DNA of 64,000 nucleotides. Origin: Arcobacter nitrofigilis DSM 7299. Its GTDB lineage: Bacteria; Campylobacterota; Campylobacteria; Campylobacterales; Arcobacteraceae. The stretch's first letter is position 1, and each line of letters begins with the position of its first letter. Below the pieces are notes generated by a model. The model did not search any database, was not told where the DNA came from, and was given only the letters and a program-made list of their open reading frames with translations. Shown piece by piece: positions 16,787 through 26,499 of this stretch. A program made the translations under genes and the position numbers. The stretch is from positions 3,100,001 through 3,164,000 of the forward strand of contig NC_014166.1 of assembly GCF_000092245.1 (NCBI RefSeq), given 5' to 3'.

Positions 16787-19700
16787 TGGGAGCTTTTTTT
16801 ATAAACAGACCCATTTTTGCATGGGTTATTTCAATCATTATTATGTTAGCTGGATTAGGTTCTATTTACAATCTTCCTGTGGCACAATATCCAGATATAG
16901 CACCTCCTACGATTAGAATTTCTGCAACTTATACAGGAGCAGATGCTGAGACTGTTGAAAATAGTGTTACTCAATTATTAGAACAACAATTAACAGGATT
17001 AGATGGTTTATTATACTTTTCTTCTTCAAGTGATTCTTCGGGAGATGTTTCAATAAAAGTATCTTTTGAACAAGGTACAGATCCAGATATAGCCCAAGTT
17101 CAAGTTCAAAATAAAATTTCCCAAGTATTAACTAGACTTCCAAGTTCAGTCCAAGAACAAGGGGTAAATGTAACTAAATCACAATCAGATTATTTGATGA
17201 TTGCTGCTTTATATGATGAGACAGATAAGGCAACAGGTTCTGATATTTCTGATTATTTGGTTAGTAATATACAAGATTCAATAGCAAGAGTTGAAGGAGT
17301 TGGGAGTATTAGAGTTTTTGGCTCTCAATATGCAATGCGTATTTGGTTGGACCCATCAAAACTTTTAGCATATAAACTTATGCCTTCAGATATATCAGCA
17401 GCTATAAAAAATCAAAATGTTCAAGTTTCAGCAGGAAGCATAGGAGCGATGCCTACTTTAGCAAATCAAGAATTAAATGCAACAGTTACTGCTGAATCTA
17501 AATTACAAACTCCCCAACAGTTTAAAGATATAATTATAAAAAATGATAAAAATGGAGCTTTAGTTCGTCTTTCAGATGTGGCAAGGGTTGAAATAGGAAA
17601 TGAATCATATGGGACAATTCCAAGATTAAATAGGCACCCTGCATCAGGACTTGCGGTTATGTTATCATCAGGGGCAAATGCACTTTCAACTGCAAAAAGA
17701 GTTCGTGATGTTTTAACTTCTTTGCAACGTAATATGCCAGATGGATATAAAATAGCATATCCAATAGATAGTACTAAATTTATTAGTATCTCTATAAACG
17801 AAGTTGTGAAGACTTTAATAGAAGCTATAGTACTTGTGGTACTTGTAGTTTTTCTATTTTTACAAAGTTGGAGAGCTACAATTATTCCAGCAATTGCTGT
17901 TCCCGTTGTACTTTTAGGAACCTTCGGAGTTCTTCAAGTTTTTGGATACTCAATAAATACCTTAACAATGTTTGGAATGGTTTTATCCATTGGTTTACTT
18001 GTTGATGATGCCATTGTTGTAATTGAAAATGTTGAAAGGATTATGAGAGAAAAGGGTCTTTCTGCCCATGATGCTACAGTTGAATCAATGAAAGAAGTAA
18101 GTACTGTCTTAATAGGAATTGCTGTTGTTCTTTCTGCTGTTTTCTTACCTATGGCATTTTTTGATGGCTCAACTGGTGTTATTTATCGACAATTTTCTAT
18201 TACAATTGTCTCGTCTATGATTTTATCTGTTATTGTAGCTTTAACGTTAACACCTGCTTTATGTGCTTCATTATTAAACTCAAATCACCTAGATAAAGAG
18301 ACAGGTTTTTTCCATTGGTTTAATAATACTTTTGAATCAATTACTAAAAAGTATTCAAAAAAAGTTTTTAATATATTAAATAAACCAAAAAGATGGATGT
18401 TTTTATATGCCATAATATTAGTAGTTATGTCATATTTAACATATAAACTTCCTACTAGTTTTTTACCCCTAGAAGACCAAGGTAAAGTTATGGCTCAAAT
18501 TTCTTTACCACAAGGTGCTTCAATAAAAAGAACTAATGAGATAGCAAAAGAACTTGAAAATTATTTTCTAGATACAGAAAAAGATAATATAAAAGCCATT
18601 TTTACAATCTCAGGATTTAACTTTAGTGGAAGTGGACAAAATGCTGGATTGGCATTTCTTTCATTGAAAGATTGGGATAAGAGAAAAGATAGTGCAAGGG
18701 AGATAGTAAATCGTACAAATAGAAATCTATCTAAAATAAGAGATGCTAGAATTTTTGCTTTAAATCCTCCTTCAATAAGAGGATTAGGAAATACAAATGG
18801 TTTTACTTTTCAACTTCAAGCAAATGCTGGAACACCTAGAGATACTTTAAAACAAATGAGAGATACTCTTTTAAGTAAGGCTTCAAAAGATCCTATGCTT
18901 ACAGGAATTAGACTTGGAAGTATGTCTGAAACTTCTCAGTTACATATAGATATTGACCATGAAAAAGCTGTCTCGTTAGGTCTTAAATTACCTGATATTA
19001 ACTCAACACTAAATGCTGCATGGGCAGGAAGTTATGTAAATGACTTTATTGATAGGGGTCGGGTTAAAAAAGTATATATCCAAGGTGATGCACAATTTCG
19101 TTCTGCCCCTGATGACATTTATAAATGGTATGTAAGAGGTAGTGATGGGAAGAGTATGAGTTCTTTTTCAAATTTCGCAAAGACAACTTGGAGTTATGGA
19201 CCAGAGAGTTTATCTAGATACAATGGATTAGCTGCTTATGAGATACAAGGTTCAGGTGCCCCAGGAGTAAGTTCAGGAGATGCCATGAATGAAATGTCAA
19301 AACTAGCAAAAGAACTTCCAAAGGGGACTAGTTTTGCATGGAGTGGATTATCATACCAAGAGTATAAATCAAGTGGACAAAGTGCATTTTTATACTCAGT
19401 ATCTATTTTATTTGTTTTCCTATGTCTTGCAGCTCTTTATGAGAGTTGGTCTATTCCTTTTTCTGTTTTATTAGTTCTTCCATTAGGGATAATCGGTGCT
19501 GTGACAATTACTTCAATTAGAGGATTAGAAAATGATGTTTATTTTCAAGTTGCCTTACTAACAGTAATTGGATTATCCTCTAAAAATGCAATTTTGATTG
19601 TAGAATTTGTTGAAGCTGCCTATAAAAATGGTCACTCCTTATTAGAAGCAGCAGTAGAAGGTGCAAGATTAAGATTTAGACCTATTTTAATGACTTCATT

Positions 19701-19914
19701 GGCCTTCGTTGTTGGTGTTTTACCACTTGCAGTTTCAACAGGCGCAGGAGCAAATAGTAGAATCGCTATAGGAACAGGAATAGTAGGAGGAACGCTTAGT
19801 GCTACAATTCTTGGAGTATTTATGATTCCACTATTTTATGTATTGATTAGTTCAATATTTAGAAGAGACAAAAAAGTAAATTCAAAAACAATTGAAAAAG
19901 GAGAGAATAAATGA
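16786..19914 (+). CDS. RND efflux pump inner-membrane transporter (AcrB/MexB-like, HAE1 family)
   Basis: This full-length 1042-residue proton-driven trimeric pump has 12 membrane helices and two large periplasmic loops. It has the N-terminal 'FFINRPIFAWVISIIIMLAG' and the helix-4 proton-relay aspartates in 'GLLVDDAIVVIENVERIM'. The C-terminal half also carries 'GLSSKNAILIVEF' and 'GARLRFRPILMTSLAF'. The start overlaps the adaptor stop by one base (TAATG). It exports hydrophobic drugs, bile-like compounds or dyes; the specificity cannot be read. It resembles HAE1-type drug pumps rather than metal pumps, since the CusA methionine pattern is absent. Confidence 0.93.
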   Translation: MGAFFINRPIFAWVISIIIMLAGLGSIYNLPVAQYPDIAPPTIRISATYTGADAETVENSVTQLLEQQLTGLDGLLYFSSSSDSSGDVSIKVSFEQGTDPDIAQVQVQNKISQVLTRLPSSVQEQGVNVTKSQSDYLMIAALYDETDKATGSDISDYLVSNIQDSIARVEGVGSIRVFGSQYAMRIWLDPSKLLAYKLMPSDISAAIKNQNVQVSAGSIGAMPTLANQELNATVTAESKLQTPQQFKDIIIKNDKNGALVRLSDVARVEIGNESYGTIPRLNRHPASGLAVMLSSGANALSTAKRVRDVLTSLQRNMPDGYKIAYPIDSTKFISISINEVVKTLIEAIVLVVLVVFLFLQSWRATIIPAIAVPVVLLGTFGVLQVFGYSINTLTMFGMVLSIGLLVDDAIVVIENVERIMREKGLSAHDATVESMKEVSTVLIGIAVVLSAVFLPMAFFDGSTGVIYRQFSITIVSSMILSVIVALTLTPALCASLLNSNHLDKETGFFHWFNNTFESITKKYSKKVFNILNKPKRWMFLYAIILVVMSYLTYKLPTSFLPLEDQGKVMAQISLPQGASIKRTNEIAKELENYFLDTEKDNIKAIFTISGFNFSGSGQNAGLAFLSLKDWDKRKDSAREIVNRTNRNLSKIRDARIFALNPPSIRGLGNTNGFTFQLQANAGTPRDTLKQMRDTLLSKASKDPMLTGIRLGSMSETSQLHIDIDHEKAVSLGLKLPDINSTLNAAWAGSYVNDFIDRGRVKKVYIQGDAQFRSAPDDIYKWYVRGSDGKSMSSFSNFAKTTWSYGPESLSRYNGLAAYEIQGSGAPGVSSGDAMNEMSKLAKELPKGTSFAWSGLSYQEYKSSGQSAFLYSVSILFVFLCLAALYESWSIPFSVLLVLPLGIIGAVTITSIRGLENDVYFQVALLTVIGLSSKNAILIVEFVEAAYKNGHSLLEAAVEGARLRFRPILMTSLAFVVGVLPLAVSTGAGANSRIAIGTGIVGGTLSATILGVFMIPLFYVLISSIFRRDKKVNSKTIEKGENK

Positions 19915-21335
19915 AAACAAATAAACTAATTCATATATCTTTCTCTTTTGTTTTATCAATTTTTCTTAGTGCTTGTAGTTTAATAGATTCAAGATATGAA
20001 CAACCTACAGCTCCTGTACCAATAAATTGGCCAAAGGGTGAAGCATATAAAGAACAAATAAACCCAACTATTAACAAAGCCCTTGTCTGGGAAAATATGA
20101 TTCTAGATGAAAAACTTAAAAAAGTTATCAAAATAGCACTTAAACAAAATCGCTCAATAAAAGAATCAATAGCAAATATAGAATCTGCAAGAGCCACATA
20201 TAAAGTACAACATGCAGGAGAATTTCCATCAATTGATGCAGGAGTTTCTGGTACTAAAGCTCGTTCATTAAATAGTTCAAATACAAATAAAGACACCTCA
20301 AGTATATCTGAAAACTACAAAGCAACAGTGGGCTTGAGTTCTTATGAGTTAGATTTCTTTGGGAAAGCAAAAAACTTATCTAAAATAGATTTTGAAAAGT
20401 ATTTATCTATTCAAGAAGCCCAAAAAGTTACTAAAATAACTACTATTGCAGAAGTAACAAATGCTTGGTTAACTCTAGCAGCAGATAAAAGTTTACTTGA
20501 TTTTGCAAAAGAGACTGTAAATAGTAGTAAAAAGAGTTTAAAAATTATTCAACAAAGGGTTAATTTAGGAGTAGATTCTAAAGTTACTCTTTATGATGCT
20601 CAAACAGTATATTACCAAGCAATGGCAGATATTGAAAAATACAAAACACAAATTGCCCAAGACTTAAATGCACTTAATTTATTAGTTGGTGAAAATGTAA
20701 AAGAAGAGTTACTTCCTTCTAAATTAGATGAAAACAAAGAGTATTTAGCAACTATTCCAGTTGGCTTATCTTCTAAAGTTTTATTAAATCGTCCAGACAT
20801 TTTACAAGCAGAGCATGATTTAAAAGCTGCAAATGCAAATATTAGTGTGGCAAGAGCAGCTTATTTCCCATCTATTTCTATTACCACAAGTGCGGGAATT
20901 GCAAGTAGTGCTTTAAATAATCTTTTTACAGGAGGAGCGGCTTCTATTTGGTCATTTGTACCAAGTATTTCTTTACCAATTTTTGATTGGGGAGCAAAAG
21001 GGGCTTCTTTGGATTATGCTAAGTCTCAAAGAGATTTATACATAGCAAAATATGAACTTGCAATCCAAACTGCTTTTAAAGAAGTTGCAGATGCCCTTGC
21101 TAGATATGGAACAATTGAGAATCAATTGAATGCACAAAAAAACTTAGTAGATGCATCTAAAAATAGCTTTTTTCTCTCTCAAAGACGTTATAAATCAGGT
21201 ATTGATACATATTTAAATGCCTTAAGCTCTCAAAGAAATTTATACAAGGTAGAACAAAACTTAATATCTTTACGTTTAACTAAAATCAATAACCGCGTAA
21301 CTTTATATAGAGTTTTAGCAAATGATGATAAATAA
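19911..21335 (+). CDS. Outer-membrane efflux lipoprotein (NodT/OprM family)
   Basis: This 474-residue TolC-like channel completes the tripartite pump. It has a signal peptide ending in a lipobox LSAC (cysteine about residue 22). It contains two OEP repeats with the typical 'RPDILQAEHDLKAANANISVARAAYFPSI' and 'LSQRRYKSGIDTYLNALSSQRNLY' segments and long helical hairpins. The start overlaps the pump stop as ATGA (19911-19914). Its stop abuts the stop of the convergent cupin gene with no base between, so no separate terminator fits. Confidence 0.92.
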   Translation: MKTNKLIHISFSFVLSIFLSACSLIDSRYEQPTAPVPINWPKGEAYKEQINPTINKALVWENMILDEKLKKVIKIALKQNRSIKESIANIESARATYKVQHAGEFPSIDAGVSGTKARSLNSSNTNKDTSSISENYKATVGLSSYELDFFGKAKNLSKIDFEKYLSIQEAQKVTKITTIAEVTNAWLTLAADKSLLDFAKETVNSSKKSLKIIQQRVNLGVDSKVTLYDAQTVYYQAMADIEKYKTQIAQDLNALNLLVGENVKEELLPSKLDENKEYLATIPVGLSSKVLLNRPDILQAEHDLKAANANISVARAAYFPSISITTSAGIASSALNNLFTGGAASIWSFVPSISLPIFDWGAKGASLDYAKSQRDLYIAKYELAIQTAFKEVADALARYGTIENQLNAQKNLVDASKNSFFLSQRRYKSGIDTYLNALSSQRNLYKVEQNLISLRLTKINNRVTLYRVLANDDK

Positions 21336-21662
21336 TTAAGTGTTTTGATAAAAAATAGCTAGCCAAATTGTGGGCTGGCTTACCGAAGTATATTTTATTC
21401 TATGTTTTTCCCTTGCTTTTATATCTAAAAAATCACCTTTTATTAACTTCACTTCTCTATTCTCTTCAAATTCTATAATTGCATCACCTTCTAAAATTAA
21501 TATAAACTCATTTTCATCTTGCTCATACCAAAAATTATCCTCACTTTTTTGACCATTTGAGACAATTCTTTCAACTCTAACGCTTTTTTCTCTTAATAAA
21601 GTGATATATTCTTCATTATTTTTATCAACATTAACTTTATCAAATATGTTTTTCTTCTTCAT
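21336..21662 (-). CDS. Cupin-domain protein
   Basis: This 108-residue single cupin has motif 1-like 'FILILEGDAIIEFEENREVKLIKGD' and motif 2-like 'AREKHRIKYTSVSQPTIWLAIFY'. Metal-binding histidines are few, with one clear H in EKHR, so metal binding is doubtful. It may bind a small ligand or act as a stress sensor. A weak AGGA site precedes ATG 21662. Its stop touches the stop of the efflux operon. Confidence 0.75.
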   Translation of the reverse strand: MKKKNIFDKVNVDKNNEEYITLLREKSVRVERIVSNGQKSEDNFWYEQDENEFILILEGDAIIEFEENREVKLIKGDFLDIKAREKHRIKYTSVSQPTIWLAIFYQNT

Positions 21663-21786
21663 TTATTCCTCTTTTTATAATTCGTATAAAATTAGTCTAG
21701 ATTAATCTTATATGAATTTAAACATTTAAAATAAGGTTTAACACCCATTATATAGCTATTTAATAAGAATCTAGATACTTGAGTAT

Positions 21787-21853
21787 ATTAATCTATATTA
21801 AATCACTTGACATTAAATGAAAAATATATTACAATTTCACATATAGATTTAAT
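21787..21853 (+). promoter_or_regulatory. metY promoter with flanking inverted repeats (candidate Rrf2 operator)
   Basis: TTGACA (21807-21812), 17 bases, then TACAAT (21830-21835) is a near-consensus sigma-70 promoter. It is framed by ATTAATCTATAT (21787-21798) and its near-complement ATATAGATTTAAT (21841-21853), so a dimeric repressor bound at both could occlude the promoter. The Rrf2 regulator encoded just downstream of metY is the natural candidate. Confidence 0.55.
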
Positions 21854-21876
21854 ATGATATACAAAAAGGAATAAAT

Positions 21877-23145
21877 ATGCAACAAGATACTATTGCAGTT
21901 CACGCAGGTTATAATAAAAAAGAGGGTTGGGGTACAATGAATGTACCTATTGCTCAAACTACAGCTTTTGCATTTAGAGATGCAGAGCATGCAGCTAATT
22001 TATTTGCACTTAAAGAGTTAGGGTCAATATATACAAGACTTACAAATCCTACTACTGATGTATTAGAACAAAGATTTGCACAGCTTGAAGGTGGAGCAGC
22101 AGCTATTTGTGTAGCTTCTGGGCAAAGTGCAATTTTTTATGCTATAGCAAATGTGGCAAGTGCGGGAGATAATATCTTAATCTCTAATAAACTTTATGGT
22201 GGAGCAGTTACACTTTTAACTCATACAATCAAAAGATTTGGTATTGAAGCTAGAGTTTTTGATGTATCTGATGCTTCAAATTTGGAAGAACAAATTGACG
22301 ATAAAACAAAAGCAATCTTTTTTGAATCTTTATCTAATCCTCAAATTGCAGTTGCAGATGTTGAAAGCATAGTAGAAATTGCAAAAAGAAAAGGTGTTTT
22401 AACTGTTTGTGATAATACTGTTGCAAGTGCATCTTTATTTAATCCAATCAAATGGGGAGTTGATGTTGTTGTACACTCAACTTCAAAATATACAAATGGA
22501 CAAGGTAGTGCTATTGGTGGGATTATCGTAGAAAGAGATGGTTTAGCAGAATTTTTTAAAGAAAATGCTTCTAAATATACAGAGTTTACAGAGCCTGATG
22601 AATCATACCATGGTTTAGTGTATGTGGATGTTCCTCTTCCAAATTTTTGTTTGAGAATAAGATTAGCATTATTAAGAGATATTGGAGCAGCACAATCTCC
22701 TCATAACTCTTGGATATTATTACAAACTTTAGAAACTTTATCTTTAAGAATGGAAAAACACTCTAATAGTACACTAGAAGTTGCTAAATTCTTAGAGTCA
22801 CATCCTAAAGTTAAAGCAGTAAATTATCCAGGATTAGAATCTAACAAAGATTATGCAAAAGCACAAAAATATTTCAAAGATGGTAAAGCATCTGGACTAT
22901 TATCTTTTGATGTAGAATCTTATGATGATGCTAAAAAAATTATTGACAGCGCAAAACTGTTTTCAGTTGTGGTAAATATTGGTGATTCTAAATCATTAAT
23001 TGTACACCCAGCTTCAACAACTCATTCACAATTAAGTGAAGAAGAGTTATTAAAAGCTGGAGTTAATCCTTCAACTATTAGACTTTCTATTGGATTAGAA
23101 GATCCAATTGATTTAATTGAAGATTTAACTCAAGCCTTAAGTTAA
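21877..23145 (+). CDS. metY: O-acetylhomoserine sulfhydrylase (aminocarboxypropyltransferase)
   Basis: This 422-residue PLP enzyme of the Cys/Met metabolism family makes homocysteine from O-acetylhomoserine and sulfide. It has the 'YTRLTNPTTDVLEQRFAQLEGG' substrate/PLP phosphate region and the PLP lysine K204 in 'HSTSKYTNGQG'. Its length and the 'NSFLLLQTLETLSLRMEKH'-like segment fit MetY rather than the shorter MetB/MetC. AAAAGGAA precedes ATG 21877. It heads the sulfur gene group and consumes the sulfide made by the reductase downstream. Confidence 0.92.
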   Translation: MQQDTIAVHAGYNKKEGWGTMNVPIAQTTAFAFRDAEHAANLFALKELGSIYTRLTNPTTDVLEQRFAQLEGGAAAICVASGQSAIFYAIANVASAGDNILISNKLYGGAVTLLTHTIKRFGIEARVFDVSDASNLEEQIDDKTKAIFFESLSNPQIAVADVESIVEIAKRKGVLTVCDNTVASASLFNPIKWGVDVVVHSTSKYTNGQGSAIGGIIVERDGLAEFFKENASKYTEFTEPDESYHGLVYVDVPLPNFCLRIRLALLRDIGAAQSPHNSWILLQTLETLSLRMEKHSNSTLEVAKFLESHPKVKAVNYPGLESNKDYAKAQKYFKDGKASGLLSFDVESYDDAKKIIDSAKLFSVVVNIGDSKSLIVHPASTTHSQLSEEELLKAGVNPSTIRLSIGLEDPIDLIEDLTQALS

Positions 23146-23155
23146 GAAGAGAATT

Positions 23156-23569
23156 ATGGCTTTAATCTCCTCAAAAGGTGTGTATGGACTTGCTGCCATG
23201 CACGAATTGTTACAAAATGAAGAGAACAAACCAATGCAAAGTAGAGAGATATCAGCAAGAGCAGATATCCCTCAAAGTTATTTGGAACAACTTCTAGGAA
23301 AACTTAAACATGCAGGATTGGTTTTAAGCACAAGGGGTTCAAAAGGTGGCTACATGTTAGCTAAAGATCCAAAAGATATATTAATAAAAGATATTATTAT
23401 TGCTTTAGAAGATGATATAAAAATTATTGATACAAAGAGCAATAATCCTATTTTAAATATATTTTTTGATGAAACAAAAGAGAAAACAAAAAAACTATTT
23501 AACTTGTCATTGAAAGATTTAAAACAGTATCAAGATAAATATAATCAATATTTACACTATAGTATTTGA
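23156..23569 (+). CDS. Rrf2-family transcriptional regulator, CymR-like
   Basis: This 137-residue winged-helix protein has the Rrf2 signature: 'SSKGVYGLAAMHELL' start, 'REISARADIPQSYLEQLLGKLKHAGLVLSTRGSKGGYMLA' recognition helix and wing. It has no cysteine at all, so unlike IscR or NsrR it cannot bind an Fe-S cluster. This matches cysteine-metabolism repressors of the CymR type, which sense sulfur status by binding cysteine synthase. It sits between metY and cysK, and so probably controls this sulfur regulon. The ligand and sites are inferred. Confidence 0.85.
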   Translation: MALISSKGVYGLAAMHELLQNEENKPMQSREISARADIPQSYLEQLLGKLKHAGLVLSTRGSKGGYMLAKDPKDILIKDIIIALEDDIKIIDTKSNNPILNIFFDETKEKTKKLFNLSLKDLKQYQDKYNQYLHYSI

Positions 23570-23643
23570 GTAAAAGTTGCTTCTAGAAGAAGTTCAAAAG
23601 TAGAAGTTCAAATTAATATTTGAATCAATAAAAGGAGAAAAAG

Positions 23644-24573
23644 ATGAAATATGCAAATGATGTAACAGAACTAATTGGAAATACACCACTAGTAAAATTA
23701 AAAAAAGCAAGTACAAATGGTACAACTGTATTAGGTAAATGTGAATTTATGAATCCTACTCATTCAGTAAAAGATAGAATCGGATTTAATATGATTAATG
23801 AAGCAATTAAATCAGGAAAAATAACTGAAGGGACAACTGTAATTGAACCAACAAGTGGAAATACTGGGATTGCATTAGCTAGCGTTTGTGCAGCTAAAGG
23901 AATCAAACTAATCCTTACTATGCCTTCAAGCATGAGTATTGAAAGAAGAAAACTTTTAAAAGCACTTGGTGCTCAAATTGTATTAACTGAGCCTGAGAAA
24001 GGCATGAAAGGTGCAGTTGAAAAAGCTAATGAATTAAGTGAATCACTTGATAATTCAATTGTATTACAACAATTTGCAAATGAAGCAAATCCAGATATTC
24101 ATAGAAAAACTACAGCATTAGAAATCTTAAGAGATACAGATGATAAAGTTGATGTTTTAGTTATTGCAATTGGTACAGGTGGAAGTATTACAGGTATTTC
24201 AGAAGTTGTTAAAGCTAAAAATCCAAATGTAAAAGTAATAGCTGTTGAACCTACTGACTCTCCAGTACTTTCAGGTGGTAACCCTGGTCCTCATAAAATT
24301 CAAGGTATTGGTGCTGGATTTGTTCCTGCTGTATTAAATACAAAAATTTATGATGAAATTATCACTGTATCAAATGATGATGCAATGGAAACTGCTAGAA
24401 ACTTAGCAAAAGATGAGGGATTATTAGTAGGTATTAGTGCGGGAGCTAATGTATTTGCTTCAACTGCTCTTGCTCAAAGAGAAGAGTATAAAGGTAAAAC
24501 AATAGTTACTATTCTTTGTGATACAGGAGAAAGATATTTAAGTACTCCGTTATATCAATTTGATGATGAATAG
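23644..24573 (+). CDS. cysK: Cysteine synthase A
   Basis: This 309-residue PLP enzyme joins O-acetylserine and sulfide to form cysteine. The PLP lysine is K43 in 'HSVKDRIG', followed by the substrate loop 'PTSGNTGIALA', the phosphate-binding loop 'GTGGSITG' and 'GISAGAN' near the end, all typical of CysK. AAAAGGAG precedes ATG 23644. It lies directly after the Rrf2 regulator and before the sulfate-reduction genes. In CymR systems the synthase is also the regulator's partner, so the adjacency is meaningful. Confidence 0.93.
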   Translation: MKYANDVTELIGNTPLVKLKKASTNGTTVLGKCEFMNPTHSVKDRIGFNMINEAIKSGKITEGTTVIEPTSGNTGIALASVCAAKGIKLILTMPSSMSIERRKLLKALGAQIVLTEPEKGMKGAVEKANELSESLDNSIVLQQFANEANPDIHRKTTALEILRDTDDKVDVLVIAIGTGGSITGISEVVKAKNPNVKVIAVEPTDSPVLSGGNPGPHKIQGIGAGFVPAVLNTKIYDEIITVSNDDAMETARNLAKDEGLLVGISAGANVFASTALAQREEYKGKTIVTILCDTGERYLSTPLYQFDDE

Positions 24574-24587
24574 GAATAAATAAAAGA

Positions 24588-24812
24588 ATGGCAGAAAAGG
24601 CTTATAGATCTGTTGTCAAAAGCATTTCGTGGAGAACAGTAGGAACTCTAGATACCATGATTATCTCATATTTTATTACAGGCGACCTAGTTATGGCCGC
24701 CTCTATTGGTTCTATTGAAGTTTTCACGAAAATGATTCTATATTATTTTCACGAAAGAGCTTGGAATAAAATCTCTTTTGGAAAAGTTAAAGAGCCAGAT
24801 TATCAGATTTAG
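24588..24812 (+). CDS. DUF2061 small membrane protein
   Basis: This 74-residue protein has the DUF2061 pattern: 'SVVKSISWRTVGTLDTMIISYFITG' then 'ASIGSIEVFTKMILYYFHERAW', forming two membrane helices. DUF2061 genes frequently lie inside cys (sulfate assimilation) operons, as here between cysK and cysH. The role is unknown; transport or anchoring in sulfur metabolism is a guess from context. Gaps to the neighbours are under 15 bases. Confidence 0.85.
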   Translation: MAEKAYRSVVKSISWRTVGTLDTMIISYFITGDLVMAASIGSIEVFTKMILYYFHERAWNKISFGKVKEPDYQI

Positions 24813-24820
24813 GAAAGAAA

Positions 24821-25522
24821 ATGATAGATGAAGTAAAAGAATTAAACAAAAAATTAGAAGATAGTAATACTGAAGAGATTTTAAAATTTTTTATGGATGA
24901 ATACAAAAATGAAGCAGCATTATCTTCTAGTTTTGGTGCAGAAGACCAAGTTTTAACTCATATGATGTTAGAACATGATAAAAGTGCAAATATATTTACG
25001 CTTGACACAGGAAGACTTCCATATGAAACATATAATGTTATGGATAGTACAAATTTAAAATATAATATAAAAGTAAATGTTTTTTTTCCTAACAATGAAA
25101 ATGTAGAAGAGCTTTATAAAAGCCATGGAATAAATGGTTTTTATGAATCAATAGATAATAGAAAATCATGCTGTAATATAAGAAAAATTGAACCACTTAA
25201 AAGAGCATTAAAGCCATTGAAAGTTTGGATTACAGGACTAAGAGCTGCACAAAGCGTTACAAGAGTTGAAATGCCATTAGTTGAGTGGGATGAAAACTTT
25301 CAAGTAATAAAAGTAAATCCTCTTATATCTTGGAGTGAAGAAGATGTATGGAAATATATAAAAGAAAACAAAGTCCCATACAATAAACTTCATGATCAAG
25401 GTTATCCAAGTATTGGATGTGCACCCTGTACAAGGGCTGTAAAAGAAGGTGAAGATATTAGAAGTGGAAGATGGTGGTGGGAAAACCCAGAACATAAAGA
25501 GTGTGGATTACACGCAAAATAG
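24821..25522 (+). CDS. cysH: Adenylyl-sulfate (APS) reductase, CysH family
   Basis: This 233-residue protein reduces activated sulfate to sulfite. It carries the [4Fe-4S] signature of APS reductases: paired cysteines C117-C118 in 'KSCCNIRKIEP' and C200-x2-C203 in 'GCAPCTRAV'. The nucleophilic cysteine is in the C-terminal 'KECGLH'. The PP-loop-like 'SSSFGAEDQVL' is near residue 36. Canonical PAPS reductases lack the CC/CxxC set, and no cysC kinase is nearby, so direct APS reduction is likely. AGGAAAG precedes the start; it is in the cys operon. Confidence 0.9.
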   Translation: MIDEVKELNKKLEDSNTEEILKFFMDEYKNEAALSSSFGAEDQVLTHMMLEHDKSANIFTLDTGRLPYETYNVMDSTNLKYNIKVNVFFPNNENVEELYKSHGINGFYESIDNRKSCCNIRKIEPLKRALKPLKVWITGLRAAQSVTRVEMPLVEWDENFQVIKVNPLISWSEEDVWKYIKENKVPYNKLHDQGYPSIGCAPCTRAVKEGEDIRSGRWWWENPEHKECGLHAK

Positions 25523-25586
25523 ATGAATCAAATTTTTGATTTGAAAGAATCTAAAAAAATATTTAAATACAATTAATGGAGAGATT

Positions 25587-26498
25587 ATGATAAGTAAGGA
25601 AAGACTTACCCATTTAAAACAGCTAGAAGCAGAATCAATACACATAATGAGAGAAGTAATAGCAGAATTCCAAAATCCTGCAATGCTTTACTCTGTAGGA
25701 AAAGATTCTTCTGTAATGTTACACATATTACAAAAAGCTTTTTATCCAGCTCCTCCACCACTTCCATTAGTACATGTTGATACAACTTGGAAGTTTAAAG
25801 AGATGATAGAATTTCGTGATAGACGTGCAAAAGAGGTTGGAATGGAACTTATTGTTTATTCTAATCCAAAAGGTATAGAGATGAATATCTCTCCTTTTAC
25901 TCATGGTTCAGCAGTACACACTGATATTATGAAAACAGAAGGTTTAAAACAAATGCTTAATATGCAAAAATTTGATGCAGTATTTGGTGGAGCTAGACGT
26001 GATGAAGAGAAGTCTCGTGCAAAAGAGCGAATTTATTCATTTAGAGATGAAAACCATAGATGGGATCCAAAAAACCAAAGACCTGAGTTATGGAATATTT
26101 ATAATGGAAGACACACAAAAGGTGAATCTATTAGAGTTTTCCCAATATCAAACTGGACAGAGCTTGATGTTTGGCAATATATCTATTTAGAAGGTATTCC
26201 TATTCCTGATTTATACTTCTCAAAAGAGCGTGAAGTAGTAGAATATATGGGTACAAAAATTATGGTTGATGATGATAGAATGCCTGAAAGTTTGCGAAAA
26301 ACAGCTAAAAAAGAGAAAGTTAGATTTAGAACACTTGGTTGTTATCCTTTAACGGGTGCAGTAAATAGTGAAGCTTCAACTCTACCTGAGATTATTCAAG
26401 AGATGTTGATTTGTACAACTAGTGAGAGACAAGGAAGACTTATAGATAGTGATGGTGAAGCATCAATGGAGAAGAAAAAACAAGAGGGGTATTTTTAA
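25587..26498 (+). CDS. cysD: Sulfate adenylyltransferase subunit 2
   Basis: This 303-residue PP-loop ATPase forms APS from ATP and sulfate in complex with CysN. The PP-loop '[11 protein letters not shown]' is near residue 36. The family segments '[22 protein letters not shown]' and '[17 protein letters not shown]' are intact. GGAGAG precedes ATG 25587. The stop at 26496-26498 is followed one base later by the cysN start. Confidence 0.95.
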   Translation: MISKERLTHLKQLEAESIHIMREVIAEFQNPAMLYSVGKDSSVMLHILQKAFYPAPPPLPLVHVDTTWKFKEMIEFRDRRAKEVGMELIVYSNPKGIEMNISPFTHGSAVHTDIMKTEGLKQMLNMQKFDAVFGGARRDEEKSRAKERIYSFRDENHRWDPKNQRPELWNIYNGRHTKGESIRVFPISNWTELDVWQYIYLEGIPIPDLYFSKEREVVEYMGTKIMVDDDRMPESLRKTAKKEKVRFRTLGCYPLTGAVNSEASTLPEIIQEMLICTTSERQGRLIDSDGEASMEKKKQEGYF

Positions 26499-26499
26499 G

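Noticed and set aside
26449-26499. Upstream in-frame start for cysN
   Set aside because: It lies inside cysD and codes for a basic tail not typical of CysN; ATG 26500 has GAGGGG and the family N-terminus.
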